Shown: positions 1 through 6,577, counted from the stretch's first letter. The stretch is DNA of 7,107 nt from Spirochaetia bacterium (GCA_021286925.1 JAJTBL010000093.1:1-7107), one strand, 5' to 3'. Notes: generated from the letters alone by a model not told the origin. A program made the numbers and translations.

Positions 1-216
1 TCTGATCAGCTCCTCTTTTCGCTGCTGCTGGAACTTCTGGATGGCGGAAGGCTGCATGTTCTTGAGCTTGACGGATTCCGCGCGAACCTGCTCTTCAATA
101 TTCGCCCGCATTGTCTGCTCGTTTACCGTATTGAAGAGAGCGGACAGTATGAAAATAATGATAATATAGGTAAAAATGCCTTTCAGCACCCGCTTGAGGG
201 CAAACCACTTGTACAT
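1..216 (-). CDS. ABC transporter permease (DppB/OppB-type), N-terminal part, cut by window edge
   Basis: The first 72 codons of a leftward gene are present; the rest lies beyond the left edge. The ATG at 214-216 follows an AGGTGG Shine-Dalgarno with a short spacer. The peptide starts MYKWFALKRVLKG, a short basic cytoplasmic end, followed by one clear hydrophobic segment (about residues 14-28, IFTYIIIIFILSALF). A polar charged stretch follows, with NTVNEQTMRANIEEQ and then KFQQQRKEELIR. Dipeptide/oligopeptide permeases of the DppB family begin this way: a basic start, one TM helix, then an extracytoplasmic loop in which the protein heads toward a conserved leucine/aspartate-rich motif. The position just downstream of a family-5 substrate-binding protein gene supports the same reading. 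The permease signature (EAA loop) is not in the window, so the assignment rests on the N-terminus and context. The terminator-like stem-loop between the two genes suggests lower expression than the SBP. Confidence 0.7.
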   Translation of the reverse strand, partial: MYKWFALKRVLKGIFTYIIIIFILSALFNTVNEQTMRANIEEQVRAESVKLKNMQPSAIQKFQQQRKEELIR

Positions 217-219
217 ATA

Positions 220-226
220 ACCACCT
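220..226 (-). promoter_or_regulatory. Ribosome binding site of the permease gene
   Basis: On the minus strand an AGGTGG core lies about 4-5 nt before the ATG at 216. It fixes the start of the partial permease. Confidence 0.6.
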
Positions 227-227
227 G

Positions 228-241
228 TTCTGAATTCAGAA
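228..241. repeat. 14-bp perfect palindrome just upstream of the permease RBS
   Basis: TTCTGAATTCAGAA reads identically on both strands. It ends 1-2 nt from the ribosome binding site of the leftward permease gene and lies downstream of the stem-loop at 282-320. It could be an operator half-site pair, or in RNA a small hairpin (5-bp stem, AATT loop) influencing translation or processing of the permease message. No protein is known from the sequence to bind here. Confidence 0.4.
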
Positions 242-270
242 TTTCACGAAGCGTCAATGCAAAGTAATTT

Positions 271-320
271 CAAATAAAAAGGCGCAGTCCGCCTTTCAGA
301 ATCGATGAAGCGGACTGCGC
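271..320 (-). terminator. Intrinsic terminator / attenuator between SBP and permease genes
   Basis: The arms GCGCAGTCCGC (282-292) and GCGGACTGCGC (310-320) form an 11-bp perfect stem around a 17-nt loop. The loop can extend the stem with a TTC/GAA pairing. Read on the minus strand the stem is followed directly by a T-rich tract (TTTTTATTTG, 271-280), as in a rho-independent terminator. It begins 7 nt after the SBP stop codon and lies before the permease gene. That arrangement is typical of ABC uptake operons in which the binding protein is made in excess and only part of transcription continues into the permease. Confidence 0.8.
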
Positions 321-327
321 AGAGAAA

Positions 328-2894
328 TCAGAAGAGAACGAGAGCAGCTGGCTGGACGGAAGGAGCTTCCGTGCCGAATACGGACTGCACAACGAGTGTG
401 TATGCTCCGGATTTGAGACCGCTCAGATCCTTTGCGGGGATTACAGCCTGGAAGTTACCAGCGCTGACAAACTTGGCGGTGTATACTTTTTCGGTGTTGT
501 CAGCCAGAATCAGGGTGACGGTAACTTTTGCCTTGTTGTCTGCCGCTTTTGCCGTATCTTCAGGATAGGTAAGCGCTGAAACGGCGATGTCAATCTTCGC
601 GTCGCTTGTCTTCTGGGCAGTGGCGGGCACTTTGACATCATCGATGCGGGTCAGCGTTGTTGCGAAGAGTTTCGGGAAGTAGTCGGCCTTGTACGGATAA
701 TCTCTGAAGGCGCTCAGCTCGATGTAGTTGTTATTGTAGTCAACCTTGCTGATAAAGAATGGGCCGTTGGAGATGTAGGCATGGCCGTACTTGTCGATGA
801 AAGCAAGCGCCGCATTGTAGCGGGCAACAGCCTGCTCGGGTGTGATCCACTGCTTGATGGCATCGGGTACATACTTGGCGGCAACAAAATCCTGCAGTTT
901 TGCTTTGATGTCCGCAACGCATTTCGGGTTGATGACATCCACTTCTGTCATAGACGGATCGCCGGAGAATGAATACTGGGTGCCCGACTTGGAGCCTTCA
1001 GCTACCAGCTTGGCCAGTGCTTCATAGATTTCGAAAGAAACGACGGTCTGCCTTCCCGGATTGCCTGCCTTGGGGCTTACGGTGCCGGAAGCGGCAACTC
1101 TGTCTTTGTCCATCGGCCAGTTGAAGTCGAAATAGGTCGTGAAAGTACCGTTTTTGTTGAGTACAACACCTTTGGAAATGGGCAGTGATGACTGGTACTG
1201 GGAAGCATAGGCTTCGTCAAAATATTTGTCTCCGTCGCCATCTTTGTTGGCCCATTCATAGGCAAAGGCTGTCGCGTACATGATGTCGGCCAGGGTTACC
1301 GGCTGTCCGTCATGCCATTTTCCATAGATATACTCAAGATTGCTCAGCTTGCTGTAGGATTTGAGAGCAGCATTTTTGACATAATCATATTTGCCATTTC
1401 CCACATCCTTGTATTCAACGCCAGTTTCCCATTTCTTGGTTTTGGAATTGAAAATCATCGCTGCAGGATCTACGGCGATTGTCCCTTCAGGTTTGCCGTC
1501 TTTGCCGGCTACGACTTTCGTTTCAACATTCTTGAGGTCGTATTTGACACGGAGCGGGGTGTCTTTGGCAGAATTCGGTGATTCAAAAGTGGACATATCG
1601 GAGCATGCTTCGACAATGGCTGCTGAATAGACATCGCTGAAGCCATCGACGCCGACAGGATCCCAGGAGCTCATGAAAAGTCCGCCGCGCGCTGAATACT
1701 GGGTGACGCGGAGCACTTTTTCGCCCTTGTCGTTGGGTTTGACATCAACCGACCTGACTGACCAGTTGTTGAGGCCGTCGCCGAGGCCGTACAGCATGCG
1801 TGCGTTGAACCGTGCCTTGTTGGCGACATAGTACTGAGTCTGGCTACAGACATAGATTCGGACCGCTTCCTTGAGAGCCATTTCCTGGACTTTCATATTG
1901 CCGGCCCAGTACTCATCAGCAGTCAGGAACCAGCCGTTGATGTTTTTCTGGGCAATATCGTCGATTTCCTTATTCTCATAGTTCCAGAAGCCTTCAGTGG
2001 CTCCGCCGGGCATGTATCCATAGTACGGAGAATACATCTGGCTGATGGTGATATCCCACCATGAACGGGTAGCTCCAGCTCCCCAGCCTTCGGTGTACAT
2101 GGACCACTCCCAGGCTGCCGGATCGCCGGAATAGACAAGTTTTCCGGCTTTCGAGCGGTCATATTCGAGCCGTTCTACCTTGAGTCCCGCTTTTTCAAGC
2201 TGGTCTGCAATGTACCGTCCTTCGAGAAGACGGCCGGACGGATCGTCGACACGGATGATGAAACGGATGGTGACCGGTTCACCATTGTAAGTCCAGAACT
2301 GGCCTGTCTTGGCAAGTTTGCCTTTGTTCTCCGGCAGATCGGCCGCAGCTTTCATGGCTGCTTCAATATCTGCCAGCGCTTTTTTCTCATTGCCGCGGAC
2401 GGTCATGCCCAGCTTTGCGGGAACCAGATTGAATTTATAGGTTCCGGGCTGTCCCGGAGTCTGCGCGGTAATGGCAGGCTCGCCGGCTCCGAGGAGAATC
2501 TCGTCCACAATTTTTTTCCGATCGATGAGCCAGTTGATGGCATACCGGACTTCCCTGATGGCGAGCGGGTTAAAGATGACCCTGCCATCCTTGTGCTGGA
2601 AGGTATACGGGGCCTTGTTGGGAATCGGGTTGAGGAGGAGCGACCAGGATCCTGACGGTACCGCGTAGGTTGACAGTTTATCCAAATCCGCCTGCTGGAT
2701 GCCCTTATAGGTTTTGGCATTCAAACCGGTGAAAATACATCTGTCTTGCCCTCTGCGGTATCCTTGATGGCGATGGTCTGATCCATCCTTACATCATAGA
2801 TGACCTTGTCCGCAATCGGACCATTTGGGACTTGCGCGTTCACGCTCATCAGCAGTGCCAGCGCAACAAGAGAAACCGTTAAGATTTTCTTCAT
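328..2894 (-). CDS. Periplasmic substrate-binding protein of a peptide-type ABC transporter (SBP family 5), frameshifted near the 5' end, apparently circularly permuted
   Basis: The protein captures a solute in the periplasm for the adjacent ABC permease; ligands of this family include di/oligopeptides, nickel and sugars. The ATG at 2892-2894 follows AAGGAGG. Frame 1 encodes a signal peptide (MKKILTVSL... to VNA|Q, cleavage about residue 20) and then DVRMDQTIAIKDTAEGKTDVF before a TGA at 2721-2723. The remaining 798 codons, starting at TTG 2722-2724, are in another frame. One extra T in the T4 run at 2732-2735 joins them as ...KTDVFFTGLNAKTYKG, giving 855 residues, against about 500-600 usually. 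In restored numbering, REVRYAINWLIDR (114-126) and GRYIADQLEKAGLKVE (~226-241) precede GKWHDGQPVTLADIMYA (525-541) and NGPFFISK (710-717). In classical DppA/OppA proteins these two halves come in the opposite order. Residues ~757-855 look like an Ig-like beta domain. The family is well supported; the ligand is unknown. The frame break may be a sequencing error or a recent inactivating mutation. Confidence 0.85.
2721..2894 (-). other. Detached 5' fragment of the SBP gene: signal peptide plus first strand of the mature protein
   Basis: This 57-codon frame has a canonical start context, a lysine pair, a hydrophobic core and an N-A|Q cleavage site. It then carries the start of the binding-protein fold, including the AEGKTDVF stretch that matches the Ala/Gly/Asp pattern (sGevDi-like) of family-5 binding proteins. 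It ends at a TGA overlapping the leucine codon where the long downstream frame begins. If the sequence is correct as given, translation from the natural start yields only this peptide, and the 798-codon remainder lacks both an export signal and a ribosome binding site. Confidence 0.75.
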
Positions 2895-2899
2895 GCAAT

Positions 2900-2906
2900 C
2901 CTCCTT
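2900..2906 (-). promoter_or_regulatory. Ribosome binding site of the SBP gene
   Basis: AAGGAGG on the minus strand, 5 nt from the ATG at 2894. It shows that the true start is here, upstream of the frame break, and not at the TTG at 2724, which has no such site. Confidence 0.85.
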
Positions 2907-3027
2907 TTTTTAAGGTTTGCTTACTTACATTTTAGATTGTTATTTGGAAAAGTAGTGGAAAAATTTTTATTCGTTGCCATGGAGCTTTTGATAATTCTAT
3001 ATGGAGAATCGAAAAAATATGCGGAGA

Positions 3028-3057
3028 TGCCGGCTGGGCAGCCCGGCACGCTTTTAT
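3028..3057 (+). terminator. Terminator-like GC-rich hairpin of unclear purpose
   Basis: TGCCGG (3028-3033) pairs with CCGGCA (3043-3048). The loop can add a CT/AG pairing with one bulged base. After ACG follows CTTTTAT on the plus strand, resembling a rho-independent terminator. No rightward gene precedes it: the SBP gene to its left is read away from it. It lies just upstream of the nucleotidase promoter candidate, so it may insulate that promoter, or end a short untranslated transcript starting within the intergenic region. Confidence 0.4.
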
Positions 3058-3068
3058 CGATTTTTAAC

Positions 3069-3097
3069 TTGTGCTTGGTTCATACCGGTACTATACT
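3069..3097 (+). promoter_or_regulatory. Sigma-70-type promoter candidate for the 5'-nucleotidase gene
   Basis: TTGTGC (3069-3074), a 17-nt spacer, then TATACT (3092-3097). The -10 matches the consensus at five of six positions and the -35 at its TTG. Transcription would start about 3104, giving a leader of about 37 nt that contains the Shine-Dalgarno. Confidence 0.5.
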
Positions 3098-3126
3098 GTT
3101 ATGTGCGATTGTTACCTGAACCAATT

Positions 3127-3134
3127 AAAGGAGG
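3127..3134 (+). promoter_or_regulatory. Strong Shine-Dalgarno of the 5'-nucleotidase gene
   Basis: AAAGGAGG, 6 nt before the ATG at 3141. It is a near-perfect complement of the 16S rRNA 3' end and decides the start. Confidence 0.85.
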
Positions 3135-3140
3135 TTTCCA

Positions 3141-4643
3141 ATGGTAAAAAAACTGAGAGCCGTTATTCTGATTCTGGCGGTTCTGCTGTCTCTGTCGCTT
3201 GTACAGAATGTCGCTGCGCAGGAAGTGAAAATCACCCTTCTGCATACAAACGACATGCATGCCCGCATTGTGGAAAGCAAAACTGAACTGGGCTATTCCC
3301 GCATAGCGGCTGCTTTTGCCGACGCGAAAGCGAAAAACCCCAACACCCTGCTTATCGATCTGGGCGACACCTTCCATGGGCTTCCCATCGCCAACATCGA
3401 TCAAGGCGCCAGCGTTGTCAAACTCATGAATGAGCTTGGCTACTCTTTCATGACCACGGGCAACCATGACTACAACTATGGTTTTGACCGCCTGATGGAA
3501 CTGAACAAGATGGCTGGTTTCCAGATCCTGGCCGCCAACGTCTACAAGGATGGCAAACGCGTCTTTACACCGTACAGTATCCAGAATATCGATGGCGTCC
3601 GCGTTGCCTTCTTCGGCCTCGCGACACCGGAAACAGCCTATAAGACCGATCCGAAAGGTATTGAAGGTGTCTCCTTCACCGATCCCATCGTTGAGGCCCG
3701 CATGGTGCTGAGCGAGATCGCCGGAAAATACGATGTGCTGGTCCTCCTTTCCCATATCGGTGTCGATAAATCTTCGGATCCGACTTCTATCCAGCTTGCC
3801 CAGGCTCTGCCGCAGATCGATGTCATTCTGGACGGACACAGCCATACTTCCCTCGCTGATATCCAGAAAGAAAATAAGACCGGTGTTCTCATCACCAGCA
3901 CCGGCGCGTACGGGGCTGGCCTTGGCGTCGTAGATCTGGTCATCGGTCCGGACCGCAAGGTTGCTTCCAAAACAGCCAGGACCATCACTGTTGCAAATTC
4001 GCCTGATCTGAAAGGTGATCCGCGGATCGCCCAGATGATCACTGACCTTGGTAAAGCTCAGGATGCCGTACTGATGCAGGTTGTCGGCAAAACCGCTGTC
4101 GCTCTTGAAGGCAAGCGTGAAATTGTCAGAACCAGCCAGACCAATCTTGGCACGCTTATCGCCAACGCCATGCTCTATGTGACCGGCGCCGATGTCGCGC
4201 TGATGAATGGCGGCGGTATCCGCGATTCCATTCCTGCGGGCGATATTACCAAGAAGCAGATCTTTACCGTACAGCCCTTTGGCAACTATATCCAGACTGG
4301 CAAGGTCAAAGGTTCGGAGTTCAAGGCGATTCTTGAAAATGGTGTTGGCAAGCTTCCCGCTCCGGACGGAAGATTCCCGCATCTGGCAAACCTGACCTAT
4401 ACGCTCGACGCCAGCAAACCGGCAGGTGACCGTGTTTCCAATATCATGATTGGCGGAAAGCCGGTCGATCCGGACAAGGAATATGTCCTGGCAACCCTGA
4501 ACTTCATTTTCAACGGCGGCGATGATTACCGAATGCTCGTCGGCAAAGCGCAGAACGATTTCCCCTCAGACGCCGAAGTTTTCATCAAATACGCCCAATA
4601 TCTTGGAACCATCACGAATGATAATATGGTTTACAAGAAATAA
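3141..4643 (+). CDS. Secreted 5'-nucleotidase / metallophosphatase (UshA family)
   Basis: A 500-residue periplasmic enzyme expected to hydrolyse 5'-nucleotides, and possibly UDP-sugars or 2',3'-cyclic nucleotides, for nucleoside and phosphate salvage. A signal peptide (basic start, hydrophobic residues 7-21, VAA|Q cleavage after residue 26) precedes a calcineurin-type metal domain. All dimetal ligand motifs are visible: D38 and H40 (NDMH), D76 (GDTFHG), N108 and H109 (GNHD), H205 (SHIG), H233 and H235 (GHSH). The C-terminal 5'-nucleotidase domain (about 310-490) has TSQTNLGTLIANAM (331-344), NGGGIR (356-361), QPFGN (378-382) and FNGGDDY (457-463), the substrate-pocket motifs of UshA. The length is slightly below E. 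coli UshA (550). The position equivalent to the Asp of UshA's His-Asp catalytic dyad is Asn112 (GNHDYNYG), a variant also seen in CpdB-like relatives, so exact substrates are uncertain. It is a single-gene unit with its own promoter and terminator, divergent from the SBP gene. Confidence 0.93.
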   Translation: MVKKLRAVILILAVLLSLSLVQNVAAQEVKITLLHTNDMHARIVESKTELGYSRIAAAFADAKAKNPNTLLIDLGDTFHGLPIANIDQGASVVKLMNELGYSFMTTGNHDYNYGFDRLMELNKMAGFQILAANVYKDGKRVFTPYSIQNIDGVRVAFFGLATPETAYKTDPKGIEGVSFTDPIVEARMVLSEIAGKYDVLVLLSHIGVDKSSDPTSIQLAQALPQIDVILDGHSHTSLADIQKENKTGVLITSTGAYGAGLGVVDLVIGPDRKVASKTARTITVANSPDLKGDPRIAQMITDLGKAQDAVLMQVVGKTAVALEGKREIVRTSQTNLGTLIANAMLYVTGADVALMNGGGIRDSIPAGDITKKQIFTVQPFGNYIQTGKVKGSEFKAILENGVGKLPAPDGRFPHLANLTYTLDASKPAGDRVSNIMIGGKPVDPDKEYVLATLNFIFNGGDDYRMLVGKAQNDFPSDAEVFIKYAQYLGTITNDNMVYKK

Positions 4644-4675
4644 CTGAATTCGCTAACGATTCGGTTTTTCAACGA

Positions 4676-4707
4676 GGCTGGCCGGGCAACCGGCCGGCCT
4701 TTTTTTA
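4676..4707 (+). terminator. Intrinsic terminator after the 5'-nucleotidase gene
   Basis: GGCTGGCCGG (4676-4685) and CCGGCCGGCC (4690-4699) form a 10-bp stem with one G-T wobble, closed by a GCAA (GNRA) tetraloop and followed by eight T (4700-4707). It lies about 30 nt after the stop at 4643. This is a textbook rho-independent terminator and separates the nucleotidase from the fatty-acid kinase unit. Confidence 0.93.
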
Positions 4708-4718
4708 TGAGCTCTGCC

Positions 4719-4747
4719 TTGTCGGCGTAATTTTTATTCGATATTGT
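4719..4747 (+). promoter_or_regulatory. Promoter candidate for the fatty acid kinase-plsY unit, implying a leaderless mRNA
   Basis: TTGTCG (4719-4724), a 17-nt spacer, then TATTGT (4742-4747). The match is moderate (TTG of the -35, four of six in the -10). A start about 6-7 nt after the -10 falls at 4753-4754, the A of the ATG. No purine-rich Shine-Dalgarno occurs in the 20 nt before the ATG, which fits a leaderless transcript. Confidence 0.4.
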
Positions 4748-4753
4748 TAATAC

Positions 4754-6577
4754 ATGAAATTAACGTACATCGAAGGACCTGATCTCGGGAAAGCGCTTGT
4801 ATCGGGCTCCTTCCAAGTCATGAATAATGTCGAATCATTGAATGAAATAAACGTGTTTCCAGTGCCGGATGGCGACACGGGAACGAACATGGCTTCAACC
4901 GTTCAGACTATCTCTGCCGCTTTTGCGGAAGGCATACCGGACAATGTCAGCCAGGTATTGGATGTTGCCGCCGCTTCGGCGCTCGAAGGCGCGCGGGGTA
5001 ATTCCGGCGCCATTTTTGCCCAGTTTTTCCATGGGCTTGCGAAGGAACTTCGAAATGAAGCCCGTGTCAGCATGCGGAGATTTTCCGAAGCAGCACTAAA
5101 AGCCTCTGAGCATGCACAAAAAGCGCTTTCACATCCCAAGGATGGTACAATTCTCTCCGTCATACGAGATTGGGCGCTTCAGCTTCAGGCGCACGCTGAA
5201 AAAAGCAGTGATGTCACTGAAGTGATGGATTCGGCGCTGGCCAAGGCTCGCCTGTCTTTGGAAGAAACCAGAAATATTCTTCCTGAAATGAGAGATGCGC
5301 AGGTTGTCGATGCGGGGGCAAAGGGGTTTGTTCATTTTCTTGAAGGTGTTTTGGATTACATGAAGACCGGCGTATTAAAAAGCTTCAAGGCCCAGTCTTC
5401 CCGCAAGATAGCGGGGCAGGCGATTCACACCGCCCATGACAGCACAGAGCAAGGCCGGTATTGTACGGAAGTTTTGCTCCAGGGGGAAGGGATTGACGCG
5501 GAAGCGCTGAAAGCTTTTCTGGAAGAGCACGGCAACAGTGTTGTCGTTGCCGGTTCGGATACGCGCGCCAGAATCCATGTTCACACGGATTATCCATCGG
5601 TTATCTTCGACTATCTTGAAACAAAAGGCGAACTGAGTGGACATAAGATCGATGATATGCTGCTGCAGGTTCGCTTAAGCGGCATAAAGAAGCGGCAGTG
5701 CGCGATTGTTGTCGATTCGGCATGTGATATTTCTGATGAGTTCAGACTGGAACACGGCATAATCAGAGTGCCGCTGACCCTCATCGCCAACGGCCGGCCT
5801 CGTCCGGACGGAGAAGGATATTCAGCTTCGGCTTTGCGTGACCGGATGCGTACCGACCCTACCCTTGTCATGACGACCAGCCAGCCCTCAGACGCCGTTT
5901 TCAAAGGGGCTTTTGAACTCGCCCTGTCTTCTGCGGAAAAAGTTCTCTACATCGGACTTGCATCAACGCTCTCGGGGACTTTTGAAGCGGGGCTTCGAGC
6001 TTCTCGTGAATTCCCCGGGCGCGTTGTGTGCGTCGATTCCCGCGAGCTGACTGCGGGCTACGGCTTGCTGGTGACCCGGGCCGTTCGCGCTGCCGAGGCG
6101 GGCAAAAGCGCGGAGGACACAGCTCGGCTTGTTGAGCAATGGCGTCGCAAGCTGGCGCTCTTTGTGGCGGTGCCGGATCTGACCAGTCTCGAACGGACTG
6201 GCCGGCTTGGCGGCGTCAAGGGCTTGGTTCTGAAAAAGTTCGGGCTCCGTCCGGTTATTACACCGGGGCCTGACGGAAAAGCCGAATCCGGCGGGCTTTA
6301 CCTGGGAATCAGAAAAGGGCCTGAAAAGCTTTTTAGGCTCGTGCGGAAGCAATTTGGCAAAGATGAAAAGCTGGAAATTCAAATTGTCCACGTGGACAAT
6401 CCTTCTGCCGCGGTGGCTGACATGCTGGAGCAATATTTTACGCTGAGCCGGCCGATTGTCATCAGCCAGATGGGACCGCTGTTATCGTCTCTTGCCTGGC
6501 TTGGATCTGTCGGTGTTGCCGCCCTGCCGGAGAGCGAAGAGCTGTCGGCCGCTTCTGCTGAAGGGGGGAAAGCCTGA
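4754..6577 (+). CDS. Fused fatty acid kinase: FakA-like DAK2 kinase domains joined to a DegV/FakB fatty-acid-binding domain
   Basis: This protein should phosphorylate exogenous or recycled fatty acids to acyl-phosphate using ATP in the cytoplasm. Residues 1-200 are the DAK2 kinase domain: INVFPVPDGDTGTNM (32-46, Mg-binding D39 and D41), ALEGARGNSG (76-85, nucleotide loop), DGTIL (130-134) and VVDAGAKGF (184-192). Residues ~235-305 match the middle domain of FakA, with C237, H275 and H277 at the places of its reported zinc ligands. Residues ~314-592 are a DegV/FakB domain: VVDSACDI (319-326), TTSQPS (374-379), ASTLSGTFEAG (403-413), VDSRELTAGYG (427-437) and TSLERTGRLGG (477-487). The usual C-terminal GTHxGPG is replaced by a diverged SSLAWLG, so the conserved His is missing. 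FakA and FakB are normally separate proteins; here FakB takes the place of FakA's C-terminal FakB-docking domain. The start is fixed by family alignment although no Shine-Dalgarno is present. The stop overlaps plsY. Confidence 0.9.
   Translation: MKLTYIEGPDLGKALVSGSFQVMNNVESLNEINVFPVPDGDTGTNMASTVQTISAAFAEGIPDNVSQVLDVAAASALEGARGNSGAIFAQFFHGLAKELRNEARVSMRRFSEAALKASEHAQKALSHPKDGTILSVIRDWALQLQAHAEKSSDVTEVMDSALAKARLSLEETRNILPEMRDAQVVDAGAKGFVHFLEGVLDYMKTGVLKSFKAQSSRKIAGQAIHTAHDSTEQGRYCTEVLLQGEGIDAEALKAFLEEHGNSVVVAGSDTRARIHVHTDYPSVIFDYLETKGELSGHKIDDMLLQVRLSGIKKRQCAIVVDSACDISDEFRLEHGIIRVPLTLIANGRPRPDGEGYSASALRDRMRTDPTLVMTTSQPSDAVFKGAFELALSSAEKVLYIGLASTLSGTFEAGLRASREFPGRVVCVDSRELTAGYGLLVTRAVRAAEAGKSAEDTARLVEQWRRKLALFVAVPDLTSLERTGRLGGVKGLVLKKFGLRPVITPGPDGKAESGGLYLGIRKGPEKLFRLVRKQFGKDEKLEIQIVHVDNPSAAVADMLEQYFTLSRPIVISQMGPLLSSLAWLGSVGVAALPESEELSAASAEGGKA
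6561..6568 (+). promoter_or_regulatory. Ribosome binding site of plsY inside the end of the kinase fusion gene
   Basis: AAGGGGGG lies 8 nt before the ATG at 6577, within the last codons of the upstream gene. Together with the TGATG stop/start overlap it indicates translational coupling. Confidence 0.6.

Larger units (their letters stand above)
2895..3140. other. Divergent intergenic region between the SBP and nucleotidase genes
   Basis: These 246 bp are AT-rich and contain the upstream signals of both divergent genes. For the leftward SBP gene the best -10 is a TAAAAT (2929-2934, minus strand), but no good -35 is visible at the right distance, so this promoter is weakly supported. The rightward side has a better promoter at 3069-3097. 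Between them lie an A5T5 tract (2959-2968) and a GC-rich stem-loop followed by a T-rich run (3028-3057). I see no convincing small gene in it. Confidence 0.5.

Noticed and set aside
305..568. 87-codon rightward frame at the 3' end of the SBP gene
   Set aside because: Antisense to the Ig-like end of the SBP and overlapping the terminator stem; no supporting start signals.
328..2724. Taking the TTG at 2722-2724 as the real start of the SBP gene
   Set aside because: It has no Shine-Dalgarno and would lack a signal peptide, whereas a perfect start with signal peptide exists at 2894 in the neighbouring frame and joins by one base.
2937..3119. 60-codon rightward frame across the divergent intergenic region
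   Set aside because: TTG start, no ribosome binding site, runs through the hairpin and the nucleotidase promoter candidate; no sign of a real protein.
3099..4382. 427-codon open frame on the minus strand opposite the 5'-nucleotidase gene
   Set aside because: It lies antisense to a gene with complete catalytic motifs, has no recognisable domain, and its length is explained by the codon bias of the real gene.
2962..4740. The same 12 bases AATTTTTATTCG in two intergenic regions (2962-2973 and 4729-4740)
   Set aside because: Short and AT-rich, in different contexts relative to promoters; chance or compositional bias is sufficient.
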